A stretch of 21,544 nucleotides of DNA from Bdellovibrionaceae bacterium UBA5009 (lineage in GTDB: Bacteria > Bdellovibrionota > Bdellovibrionia > Bdellovibrionales > Bdellovibrionaceae). The translations under genes and the position numbers were made by a program. This document shows, piece after piece, positions 1-5,902 of the stretch (positions are counted from its first letter, which is position 1; every line of letters begins with the position of its first letter). Under the pieces are notes generated by a model. The model had not been told where the DNA came from and did no database searches. It saw nothing but the letters and a program-made list of their open reading frames with translations. Where the stretch lies: assembly GCA_002396665.1 (NCBI GenBank), contig DGYJ01000127.1, forward strand, positions 27,913 to 49,456, in the 5' to 3' direction.

Positions 1-1
1 G

Positions 2-1003
2 GTTAAAGAAGCAGGGAATGCCTTGGCTGGTGATTTTCAACGCGTCAATGGTCAGTTGAAAGCCATCCAAGATGATCTTGATGGTCAAATCAAAACCACT
101 GTGGATGAAATCAATCAATTGACCAAAGAACTTGCAACACTGAATGAAAAAATTCAGCAAGTTGAAATTCAAGGTAATCCTGCCAATGACGAACGCGATC
201 GCAGGGATTTATTAGTTAAAAAAATTGGTGAAAAAGTGGAAATCAGTTGGGCCGAAGGGCAAGACGGCATGGTGACAGTGACTGCTGGGAACACCGCGGT
301 CCTTGTTTCTGGCACTTCGGCAAATGAGATGACGGCCAAACACACTGACGAGCGCGACCGAGTCGAAATTTTTTATAAATCCAGTGAACATGGTTCTTTG
401 TTCAATGTGACTCAGCAAATGAAGGGCGGAAAAATTGGTGGAGCCCTAGAAGTGCGCGATGGCTTGATCGAAGATCATTTGCAGACAATCGACAAGATGG
501 CTTACACACTGGCGAAAGAAGTGAATTCAAGTCACATTGAAGGTTTTGATCGCCAAGGTCGTCAAGGTGTTTTGTTTTTTGAAATGCCCGCAGATATCGC
601 TGGCGCTTCTGAAAAAATTCAAGTGAATAAAACAATCTTGCAAGATCCAGATCGCATTGCTTCGGCGGCCAGAAAAGATGCTCCGGGTGACAATACGATT
701 GCCAATATGATCTCGACCCTTCAGCACCAGGCCGTGATGGAAGGTGGAGCCACATTTGATGATTACTATAATTCCCAAGTGGGACAAATCGGTTCGATCA
801 CTCAAAGAGCCCTCAAAGGCCAAGAGTCACAGAAAAATATTTTATCGCAGCTTGGGAATATTCGCGAAAGTATCAGCGGAGTGAGCCTTGATGAGGAGGC
901 CACAAAGATGATTGAAATGCAAAAAGCTTACGATGCATCGGCCAGACTGATTCGCACTGCCGATGAAATGTTTGATACCGTATTGAATTTGAAACGACTA
1001 TAG
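2..1003 (+). CDS. flgK: Flagellar hook-filament junction protein FlgK (HAP1), C-terminal part
   Basis: The reading frame is open from the first bases of the window, so the N-terminal part lies upstream and about 333 residues are visible. FlgK is exported by the flagellar type III apparatus and forms the first junction layer between hook and filament. The visible part begins with a long helical segment of coiled-coil character (NQLTKELATLNEKIQQVE, then NDERDRRDLL), typical of the FlgK D1 domain. It is followed by a beta-rich middle and the family's C-terminal signature GVSLDEEATKMIEMQKAYDA, which continues to a conserved tail ending VLNLKRL. That tail packs in the coiled coil of axial proteins. 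The stop lies 9 bases before flgL, so the two are surely co-transcribed. A TTG at 23 is only an internal in-frame codon, not a start. The identification is firm. Confidence 0.95.
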   Translation, partial: VKEAGNALAGDFQRVNGQLKAIQDDLDGQIKTTVDEINQLTKELATLNEKIQQVEIQGNPANDERDRRDLLVKKIGEKVEISWAEGQDGMVTVTAGNTAVLVSGTSANEMTAKHTDERDRVEIFYKSSEHGSLFNVTQQMKGGKIGGALEVRDGLIEDHLQTIDKMAYTLAKEVNSSHIEGFDRQGRQGVLFFEMPADIAGASEKIQVNKTILQDPDRIASAARKDAPGDNTIANMISTLQHQAVMEGGATFDDYYNSQVGQIGSITQRALKGQESQKNILSQLGNIRESISGVSLDEEATKMIEMQKAYDASARLIRTADEMFDTVLNLKRL

Positions 1004-1012
1004 GAATAGACG

Positions 1013-2095
1013 ATGAGAATTGCAGATAAAATGCAGTACAATCAGGTGACCAAGAACATATCGAAGAATCGTACCGATATGTCTGATTTGCAAAATCAAG
1101 CTGCAACTCAGAAGCGGGTGAATAAACCATCGGATGATCCCTTGGCCGCAGCGAAAGTTTTATCAGCACGTACTGAGGAGCGCGGGAATGCTCAGTTTGT
1201 AAAAAATATTAATAATGCAAAATCCTTCTTAGAGTTTTCTGATCAGTCCCTTGGTGAACTTGGCGATATGTTGGTGCGGGCAAAAGAGCTGGCAATTTCA
1301 CAATCCAGTGATGCTAGCGCCAACGAGCAAACTCGTCAGGTGACCTCGCAAGAAATTTCGCAAATTTTTAATCAGGCCGTGAATGTTGGAAATCGCAAAT
1401 TAGGCGATCGCTATATTTTCGGTGGTTTTAAAACTCAGACCACTCCGTTTGATAAGAACGGGCAGTATTTTGGTGATGACGGGGACATGAAGCTTCAGAC
1501 CAATAAAGACGCCTTTATTGCGATGAATATTCCAGGCAATAAAATTTTTCTAGGTGAAGGCTTCCATGCGGAAGGGACTTTGCGCCCAGGAACAGAGACT
1601 CCAAAGACGCCTGCAGAGCTCAATGATGTTCGCGAAAAAGAAGGCGAGTACTATCGTCTACGCCAAGAAGAAAATGAAAACACAGTTCAAATGCGTGGAC
1701 CGGCCTCTGTCTACAGTGACGAAAAAATAAGTTCAAAGGACCCAGTGACTCAACGAACTGGGGTGAATGTCTTTGAGGTTCTTAAGGGATTAGAAATTTC
1801 TTTAAAAACAAATGATAAAGAAGGTGTTCAACAGGCCATGGATTATCTTGACCAGTCTATCAACCAGGTCATTCAGTCACGTGCCGAGGTTGGGTCCAGA
1901 ATTATGGCAGTTAACAGTCTGACAGAGAGCCTTCAAAAAGCCATTGTGGATAATAAAGCCACGGCTTCGCAGCTTGAAGATGTGGACGCCTTTCAGTTAG
2001 TTAGCGACATAAATAAAACCGACAGTGCCCTAAAGGCCACTTTAGAGACCTCGGGCAAAATGATTCAACCTAGCCTTCTTGACTTTCTAAGATAG
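1013..2095 (+). CDS. flgL: Flagellar hook-filament junction protein FlgL (HAP3)
   Basis: FlgL is the second junction protein, placed between FlgK and the flagellin filament. The N-terminus MRIADKMQYNQVTKNI and the following heptad-rich helix (TDMSDLQNQAATQKRVNKPS, then DDPLAA) match the flagellin/FlgL N-terminal D0/D1 region. The segment GNRKLGDRYIFGGFKTQTTP is the characteristic FlgL turn ('GRYLFGGY..' in relatives). The C-terminal helix (SRAEVGSRIMAVNSL onward) is the partner strand of the coiled coil. At 360 residues it is within the family range; the excess over the roughly 300-residue enteric form sits in a variable surface domain at about residues 140-240. The ATG follows a GGAATAG stretch just after the flgK stop. 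It sits in the conserved order flgK-flgL-csrA-fliW. Confidence 0.95.
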   Translation: MRIADKMQYNQVTKNISKNRTDMSDLQNQAATQKRVNKPSDDPLAAAKVLSARTEERGNAQFVKNINNAKSFLEFSDQSLGELGDMLVRAKELAISQSSDASANEQTRQVTSQEISQIFNQAVNVGNRKLGDRYIFGGFKTQTTPFDKNGQYFGDDGDMKLQTNKDAFIAMNIPGNKIFLGEGFHAEGTLRPGTETPKTPAELNDVREKEGEYYRLRQEENENTVQMRGPASVYSDEKISSKDPVTQRTGVNVFEVLKGLEISLKTNDKEGVQQAMDYLDQSINQVIQSRAEVGSRIMAVNSLTESLQKAIVDNKATASQLEDVDAFQLVSDINKTDSALKATLETSGKMIQPSLLDFLR

Positions 2096-2146
2096 AAATT
2101 ATACCTAAAGCTTCGAAAATATTGGCCGATAGATGTCATGTATTGA

Positions 2147-2159
2147 TCGAAGGAGTCGA
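2147..2159 (+). promoter_or_regulatory. Hairpin presenting the csrA ribosome binding site (candidate CsrA autoregulatory site)
   Basis: The bases TCGA-AGGAG-TCGA form a perfect 4-bp stem with the five-base loop AGGAG, which is the Shine-Dalgarno sequence of csrA; the ATG follows two bases after the hairpin. CsrA proteins bind GGA held in a hairpin loop, and a site over the ribosome binding site blocks translation. The structure is seen in the sequence; the autoregulatory role is inferred from csrA autoregulation in other bacteria. A 4-bp stem is weak alone. Confidence 0.45.
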
Positions 2160-2161
2160 CC

Positions 2162-2395
2162 ATGCTTGTTCTCACAAGGAAGTTGGGCGAGAGTATCGCC
2201 ATTGATGACCATATTAAAATTCGCGTAGTCCAAATCAAGGGAAAGCAAGTCCGTCTTGGGATTGAAGCCCCTAAGGACACCAAGATTCACCGTGAAGAAG
2301 TCTATCTTGCTATTCAAGAGCAAAACCAGCAATCTGCCCAAGTGAGCTCAGATCAAACACGTTCTGTGGCACAACTTCTCGGTAAAAAAGACTAA
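2162..2395 (+). CDS. csrA: Carbon storage/translation regulator CsrA
   Basis: CsrA is a small homodimeric RNA-binding protein that binds GGA motifs in leaders of target messages, commonly blocking ribosome access, and in flagellated bacteria it represses flagellin translation. The start MLVLTRKLGESI is the family signature. GIEAPKDTKIHREEVY covers the second RNA-binding patch, with the critical arginine at residue 44. The protein is 77 residues, about 16 longer than the 61-residue enteric form. The additional C-terminal tail (from about residue 58, SAQVSSDQTR) fits organisms with FliW, where FliW docks on such a C-terminal extension. The start is fixed by AGGAG at 2151. fliW follows after 205 bases that hold several hairpins. 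Identification is very secure. Confidence 0.97.
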   Translation: MLVLTRKLGESIAIDDHIKIRVVQIKGKQVRLGIEAPKDTKIHREEVYLAIQEQNQQSAQVSSDQTRSVAQLLGKKD

Positions 2396-2406
2396 TTCTT
2401 ATTCAT

Positions 2407-2428
2407 CCTGCCAGGGGGACTTGGCAGG
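2407..2428 (+). promoter_or_regulatory. Hairpin after csrA with GGA in its loop (weak terminator or CsrA-binding site)
   Basis: CCTGCCA pairs perfectly with TGGCAGG around the eight-base loop GGGGGACT. It lies 11 bases after the csrA stop. The following bases TTCTTAATAA form only a poor U-tract, so intrinsic termination would be inefficient. GGA sits inside the loop, as CsrA prefers. Either role, or both, is possible. Confidence 0.5.
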
Positions 2429-2471
2429 TTCTTAATAACGCACACAGCCTATTAAATTAAAAATGATTTGT

Positions 2472-2494
2472 TTTGGACTGGATTTAAGTCCAAA
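2472..2494 (+). promoter_or_regulatory. Second GGA-loop hairpin in the fliW leader
   Basis: TTTGGACT pairs with AGTCCAAA as a perfect 8-bp stem around the loop GGATTTA. This again puts GGA in the loop. It has no U-tract of terminator quality (TTTAAATATG follows). It lies in the csrA-fliW gap, about 106 bases before fliW. A CsrA-binding role is an inference from shape and motif. Confidence 0.4.
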
Positions 2495-2557
2495 TTTAAA
2501 TATGAATTCACCTGTTTTCAGGTATTTATCGTCTACAATAGAGGTAGATCGTATTTA

Positions 2558-2600
2558 GCCAGGATGGCACAAGCTCCGTGAGGATCAAAAGGGGGGACTT
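2558..2600 (+). promoter_or_regulatory. GGA cluster overlapping the fliW ribosome binding site (candidate CsrA operator)
   Basis: Three GGA motifs lie within 36 bases of each other just before the fliW ATG. Each can be placed in a small loop: GCC-AGGAT-GGC (2558-2568), TGA-GGA-TCA (2579-2587) and AAG-GGGGGA-CTT (2589-2600). The last one contains the Shine-Dalgarno sequence. AGGATGG also resembles the core of the selected CsrA consensus (RGGAUG). CsrA bound here would be expected to block fliW translation; this is inference. Confidence 0.4.
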
Positions 2601-3131
2601 ATGATCGTTCAGACTTCCAGATTTGGGCGCATTGAATTTCAAGAAGAAGATGTACTTCAATTTCCTGAAGGACTTCTTGGTTTCGCAGATCTACGACAAT
2701 TTGTTTTGATCGATGATCCCAACGACGAAATCTTTGCTTGGTTGCAAAGTTGTGAAGCTCCTCAAATTGCATTCCCAGTTTTAGAGCCCGAGCTTTTCAC
2801 AGAAAATTACAAAATCAATTTAACAAAAAATGATCTTGAGGCCATGCAAATGAAAGCCCAAGACAAAATGAGATATTTTTCGATCATCACGATTCCGCAT
2901 GATCCCACTCAAATGACAGCGAACTTAAAAGCTCCAATCGTGATCAATGTGCGTGATCGCATTGCTCGGCAATGTGTACTTCAAGATAATAACTTGGCCA
3001 TTCGCGAGTCGATCTTTCCGAAGTTGCAACAACGTGTGGTGCAAAACCCAACTGTGTCGATCAAGAATCAACTGCAAGGCCTGGATGTGGCAGTGAAGTT
3101 GAATGCTCCATTGAAGGTTGCAGAAATTTAA
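2601..3131 (+). CDS. fliW: Flagellar assembly factor FliW
   Basis: FliW binds CsrA and relieves its repression of flagellin; when flagellin accumulates it captures FliW and frees CsrA, so translation tracks secretion. The 176-residue protein begins MIVQTSRFGRIEF and continues with LQFPEGLLGFADLRQFVLID, the family signature. It also carries the conserved FAWLQSCEAPQIAFPVLEP block and the late APIVINVRDRIARQ segment. The length is slightly above the usual 130-160, through a longer C-terminal tail. The ATG has a very strong purine-rich ribosome binding site (GGGGGGA, 2591-2597) that may also be a CsrA site. A possible -10 (TACAAT, 2534-2539) lies upstream, but I see no convincing -35 partner. 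Its pairing with csrA is the classic arrangement. Confidence 0.95.
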   Translation: MIVQTSRFGRIEFQEEDVLQFPEGLLGFADLRQFVLIDDPNDEIFAWLQSCEAPQIAFPVLEPELFTENYKINLTKNDLEAMQMKAQDKMRYFSIITIPHDPTQMTANLKAPIVINVRDRIARQCVLQDNNLAIRESIFPKLQQRVVQNPTVSIKNQLQGLDVAVKLNAPLKVAEI

Positions 3132-3140
3132 TAGAATTTT

Positions 3141-4364
3141 TTATTTGTGATCGTGAATAATTTTTTGAATTCTTAAGATAATGTTTTCAAAGTCACGATA
3201 GGCAATTTCTGGATTCTTTGAAACGCTTTGAAGTAATAATTGGCCCTGGGCCGATGTCGCTTGCCACCGTCCATAGTTTGTCATCAAGTAAAGGCTGATC
3301 TCTTCTTTTTCAGAAGTCGTCATTTTTTCATTTAAATCAAAAGTAGCCGTCACGTCTTCCAGTGAAAACAAAACGGGTCTTCTGACTCGCATCCAAAAAT
3401 GTCCAGAGTCTGTATTTACATAGGATAAAAAGTTTTCAATTTGATCTGTATGGAAGCTTTTTTGGACTTGATCAAAGGCTTTTAAAAAATTCATATTCGG
3501 ATTATAGAAAATTAAAGAAGAGCCCGGGTGGTGCTTGAACTCAACGATCTCTGGCCCTGTGGGCCCATGGATTGAATACCAAAAACGACCAGAGCCTTGG
3601 CTGCCACCGCTTTTTTTAACTTTAAAACCAACATCAATAATTTCAATTTGTGAACCAAATTGCTTGTGCAATTCACCTTCGAATGCAGAATTCAGCTGCA
3701 AGTAAATTTTTTGAATCTCTTGATCCTGGAATTGTCCGTTTTGACTTCTTAAAGTTAAATCCGATCCAGATGAAAATTTTCCATCCGGCGAAATTATTTT
3801 TGAAAAGTATTCCAACTTAGCATTTTCGAAGTCATTACGTTTCAAATCGAAGTAAGGTTGCAATTTTGTGGGGATTGGTACTGAAACATTTTGAAGGCCC
3901 TTGATGTAGGCCTCCCAAAGCTGCCGATGGCTGACAGAATAATTCGTTAACGTATTGCCAGTGGCTCTTTTGGCAGCATCAAAAAGTAAGGGAATGTTTT
4001 CTCCGATATCATCATAGTCTGTGAGTTGGAGTTCCGACTTGCCATCTTTTCGAAGAACAAAGTCAAAATTCAAATCATGTCCATCGCCTAGTGCTGATCC
4101 AAGAATACGAGAAGCTTCTGAAGTGAGTTGTAAATTTTTGAGTTCATTCCAAATGAATGGCGAGTTTGATCTATAGGCAGCAAAATCAGAACCATCGGTT
4201 TTTCGCCATGTGCTTTTTAATTCTGGTAGATAAATAGATGAAGAAGCTGATCGTTCTGAATTCTGAATGAAAAAATAAAGGCACTTGTTTCCGCTGGCTT
4301 CGCTGAATGGGGCGACGCCCATGAAAAATAAAAGTAAAAAAAAGTGGACAATTTTTAATCTCAT
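3141..4364 (-). CDS. Exported DUF2252-like protein (kinase-fold family of unknown function)
   Basis: The protein has 407 residues with an N-terminal signal peptide (hydrophobic HFFLLLFFMGVAPF, likely cleaved near ASG at residue 25), so it probably acts outside the cytoplasm. Residues 64-122 carry the pattern of DUF2252 proteins: YRSNSPFIW, then GDGHDLNF (93-100) and TDYDDIGE (115-122). These correspond to 'SPFAFxRG', 'GDxHxxNFG' and 'NDFDE' in that family, and resemble the catalytic loop and metal-binding motif of aminoglycoside phosphotransferase-type kinases. A later block (IDVGFKVKKSGGSQGSGRF at 243-261, then a lysine in EIVEFK at 277) matches the family's second conserved stretch. The substrate is unknown. 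It overlaps the upstream gene by four bases (ATGA), so the two are translationally coupled. The signal peptide is unusual, because most relatives I recall are cytoplasmic. Family assignment is from motif memory only. Confidence 0.65.
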   Translation of the reverse strand: MRLKIVHFFLLLFFMGVAPFSEASGNKCLYFFIQNSERSASSSIYLPELKSTWRKTDGSDFAAYRSNSPFIWNELKNLQLTSEASRILGSALGDGHDLNFDFVLRKDGKSELQLTDYDDIGENIPLLFDAAKRATGNTLTNYSVSHRQLWEAYIKGLQNVSVPIPTKLQPYFDLKRNDFENAKLEYFSKIISPDGKFSSGSDLTLRSQNGQFQDQEIQKIYLQLNSAFEGELHKQFGSQIEIIDVGFKVKKSGGSQGSGRFWYSIHGPTGPEIVEFKHHPGSSLIFYNPNMNFLKAFDQVQKSFHTDQIENFLSYVNTDSGHFWMRVRRPVLFSLEDVTATFDLNEKMTTSEKEEISLYLMTNYGRWQATSAQGQLLLQSVSKNPEIAYRDFENIILRIQKIIHDHK

Positions 4365-4945
4365 TTGTTTGGAATCACCAGTCTATAGTTAATACCCACG
4401 CCCCATTGGAATTTTTTAGCATGCATCATACTTGTGAGGCGATCGTAATCCTTTGCAGAATTCGAGGCTGCGCCAGCAAAAACTCGAAGAGACCGATCCG
4501 GTGATTGGATTCGTTCATCAAAGAATTGTTCTGGGATTTCATAATAAGCTCGGTAGACTTTCCAAGTGTTTGATCTAATTTTTCCAACACCAATTTTTCC
4601 GCCAAGGACTGTGTCCAATTCAAGTTTAGGTTTAATCGAAGGGGTCGTGTTTGCTAGCTGGCAATCTGTGCATTCAAAGCTATGCTGCTTTTCGCTTTGA
4701 TTTTGCTGAAGGGCTTTGTGGGCTGTTGCATAGGTGTTTTCGATACGGGCTTGTTCGAGGCTATGGATAAGGCTTTGATTCAAGTCAGAACGCAACCAAA
4801 TGAACTCGGTGTTACCGTGTGAATCTAATTGTTCAATCATCGCAGGTGGGGTTTCAACAGTTTTAACTGCTTCACCTTTGGCGGCAAGAGCACCCAGCGA
4901 AATTGCAATAAAAAGGACTTTAAAATACTGACCATGCGATGCCAT
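4361..4945 (-). CDS. Exported hypothetical protein, partner of the DUF2252-like gene
   Basis: I do not recognise this 194-residue protein. It has a signal peptide (YFKVLFIAISLGALAAKGEA, cleavage probably around residues 22-26). A helical middle part follows, with glutamine- and alanine-rich stretches, then a close cysteine pair C92-x2-C95. The C-terminal half is rich in alternating residues and ends WGVGINYRLVIPNK, with the look of a terminal beta strand of an outer-membrane or periplasmic beta protein. The start at 4945 is chosen because AAAGGTGAG lies four bases before that ATG. A TTG in frame 15 bases upstream overlaps that ribosome site and is a poor start. The stop overlaps the start of the next gene by four bases. 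A 12-bp inverted repeat lies 25 bases upstream and may control the pair. Confidence 0.65.
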   Translation of the reverse strand: MASHGQYFKVLFIAISLGALAAKGEAVKTVETPPAMIEQLDSHGNTEFIWLRSDLNQSLIHSLEQARIENTYATAHKALQQNQSEKQHSFECTDCQLANTTPSIKPKLELDTVLGGKIGVGKIRSNTWKVYRAYYEIPEQFFDERIQSPDRSLRVFAGAASNSAKDYDRLTSMMHAKKFQWGVGINYRLVIPNK

Positions 4946-4969
4946 AGACTCACCTTTCAATATATGTCA

Positions 4970-4998
4970 TTCATGTGTCTAATCAGTAGACACATGAA
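4970..4998. promoter_or_regulatory. Perfect 12-bp inverted repeat in a divergent intergenic region (candidate operator)
   Basis: TTCATGTGTCTA (4970-4981) and TAGACACATGAA (4987-4998) are exact reverse complements separated by ATCAG. It lies 25 bases before the start of the exported-protein pair on - and about 200 bases before the gene on +. There is no U-tract on either side, so a terminator is unlikely. Size and spacing suit a dimeric repressor such as a TetR-type protein, but no regulator gene is adjacent. A leader-RNA hairpin for the minus-strand pair is the alternative. Confidence 0.45.
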
Positions 4999-5007
4999 GA
5001 GTCCCAA

Positions 5008-5035
5008 ATCGAATAAAGCGAATTCAGTATTCGAT
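5008..5035. repeat. Second inverted repeat, 8-bp arms
   Basis: ATCGAATA (5008-5015) and TATTCGAT (5028-5035) are exact reverse complements separated by 12 bases. The centre-to-centre distance to the neighbouring 12-bp repeat is about 38 bases. It may be another protein site in the same control region. Chance is not excluded for 8-bp arms. Confidence 0.3.
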
Positions 5036-5144
5036 GGAGATGACAATACTATGTATTGCGAGGATTACGCCAAAGCGCCATTTTCCAAAGAGGCGGGGTA
5101 GAGTATATTTGAGCCTTACTTTCTTTGAAAAAAATACAATTATA

Positions 5145-5172
5145 TTGATTGAGCGCAGTCCGTTGCTATATA
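5145..5172 (+). promoter_or_regulatory. Sigma-70-like promoter for the small exported protein
   Basis: TTGATT (5145-5150) and TATATA (5167-5172) are separated by 16 bases and lie 26 bases before the ATG at 5198. The match is moderate. This would give a short leader carrying the ribosome site ACGGAGAT. Confidence 0.45.
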
Positions 5173-5197
5173 TGCACCTAAAAAACGGAGATAGAAT

Positions 5198-5683
5198 ATG
5201 AAATTAAACTTACTTGCTTTGTTTTTTCTAATGGTGTTGTCGTTTTCAGTTGCTCAATCTGCCCCCAGCTTACCAAATCCAAGTTTGAAGTTCAAAATTT
5301 ATGGTTGTGGTGCAAATATTGATTCTGGAACAAGCAATATCAATACTTCCTCAATCAAAGTAAGTACTGTTTGTGAAGGTCGAATCATGAATAGTTTCTT
5401 GGCAACAACTCAGGCATTCGTTTTTAATGAGCAAGATACTCTTTCAGGGAAATCTCAAAAATCCGTTTGGCTTGTGACTTCTAGCTATGGAAATGTGTAC
5501 ACAGTTTCCCTCTTTGGATACCTCGTTAATAACAAAGTGATTCCGAGTTCAATTCAAATTCCAATCACTGGTACTGGAGTTATTTTCCAAAAACCTTTTT
5601 ATAATGAAACAAAGGCAATTCGTCTTAAACTGAATATAAATAATAGTTATAGCCTTACGGTAGTTCAATTTAATCAGAAATAG
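5198..5683 (+). CDS. Small exported hypothetical protein
   Basis: This 161-residue protein has no family that I recognise. It begins with a clear Sec signal peptide (MKLNLLALFFLMVLSFSVAQ, cleavage probably after QSA at residues 20-22). The mature part is about 140 residues, rich in Ser, Thr, Asn and beta-forming residues. It has two cysteines (in YGCGA and VSTVCEG) that could form one disulfide. Segments such as SVWLVTSSYGNVYTVSLFGY and SYSLTVVQF suggest a small all-beta fold secreted to the periplasm or beyond. The ATG follows GGAGAT. It is a single-gene unit: a promoter-like pair precedes it and an intrinsic terminator follows 30 bases after its stop. The gene stands in the accessory-looking part of the window. 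Confidence 0.65.
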   Translation: MKLNLLALFFLMVLSFSVAQSAPSLPNPSLKFKIYGCGANIDSGTSNINTSSIKVSTVCEGRIMNSFLATTQAFVFNEQDTLSGKSQKSVWLVTSSYGNVYTVSLFGYLVNNKVIPSSIQIPITGTGVIFQKPFYNETKAIRLKLNINNSYSLTVVQFNQK

Positions 5684-5713
5684 TTCGTTTTTATTGAAGA
5701 TCATTTTTTAATT

Positions 5714-5744
5714 AGGACTCATTTTCATGTGGGTCCTTTTTTTT
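5714..5744 (+). terminator. Rho-independent terminator
   Basis: AGGACTC pairs with GGGTCCT (one G-T wobble) around a ten-base loop, followed directly by eight T residues. It lies 30 bases after the stop of the small exported protein on +. This is the best terminator in the window. Confidence 0.8.
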
Positions 5745-5810
5745 ATTTATAATAAAACAGTCTCAATACGGCTAGACTCTGCAGCAGAAGTGAAAGCTCC
5801 CATAGCTAAC

Positions 5811-5870
5811 GTTCCCCTCCCTCCCAAACTGATCAACTTATAAGTTGTACAGTTTGGGAGGGAGGGGGGC
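5811..5870. repeat. 60-bp near-perfect palindrome with nested palindrome and G/C runs
   Basis: CCCCTCCCTCCCAAACTG (5814-5831) and its exact complement (5850-5867) form an 18-bp stem, extended to 21 bp in RNA by two G-T wobbles and one G-C pair (5811-5813 with 5868-5870). Inside, separated by a two-base mismatch, is a second perfect palindrome CAACTTATAAGTTG (5834-5847). It lies between convergent genes, so it could stop transcription from both sides, although no U-tract follows. The plus strand of the right arm has GGG-A-GGG-A-GGGGGG, close to a G-quadruplex pattern. It could also be a copy of a dispersed palindromic repeat. Confidence 0.7.
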
Positions 5871-5902
5871 ACAAACAAATATGTCATAGAGGGTAAAATG
5901 AT

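Noticed and set aside
402..755. Minus-strand open frames inside flgK, and similar ones inside menB, gltA and rsmJ
   Set aside because: They have low-quality composition and no ribosome sites, and lie opposite strongly conserved proteins, so they are mirror frames of real genes.
2534..2539. Promoter for fliW at TACAAT
   Set aside because: No acceptable -35 lies 16-18 bases upstream, so the -10-like hexamer alone is not enough to list as a promoter.
4964..5101. Possible small gene of 45 codons (or 35 from the ATG at 4994) on + in the divergent gap
   Set aside because: There is no ribosome site before either ATG, no signal peptide or recognisable pattern, and the 5' part is made of the 12-bp inverted repeat. 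It is better read as control DNA.
5856..5869. Canonical G-quadruplex on + at GGGAGGGAGGGGGG
   Set aside because: Only three separable GGG tracts with loops are available because the last run has six G. A full four-tract intramolecular quadruplex would need a zero-length loop; only a two-layer form is straightforward.
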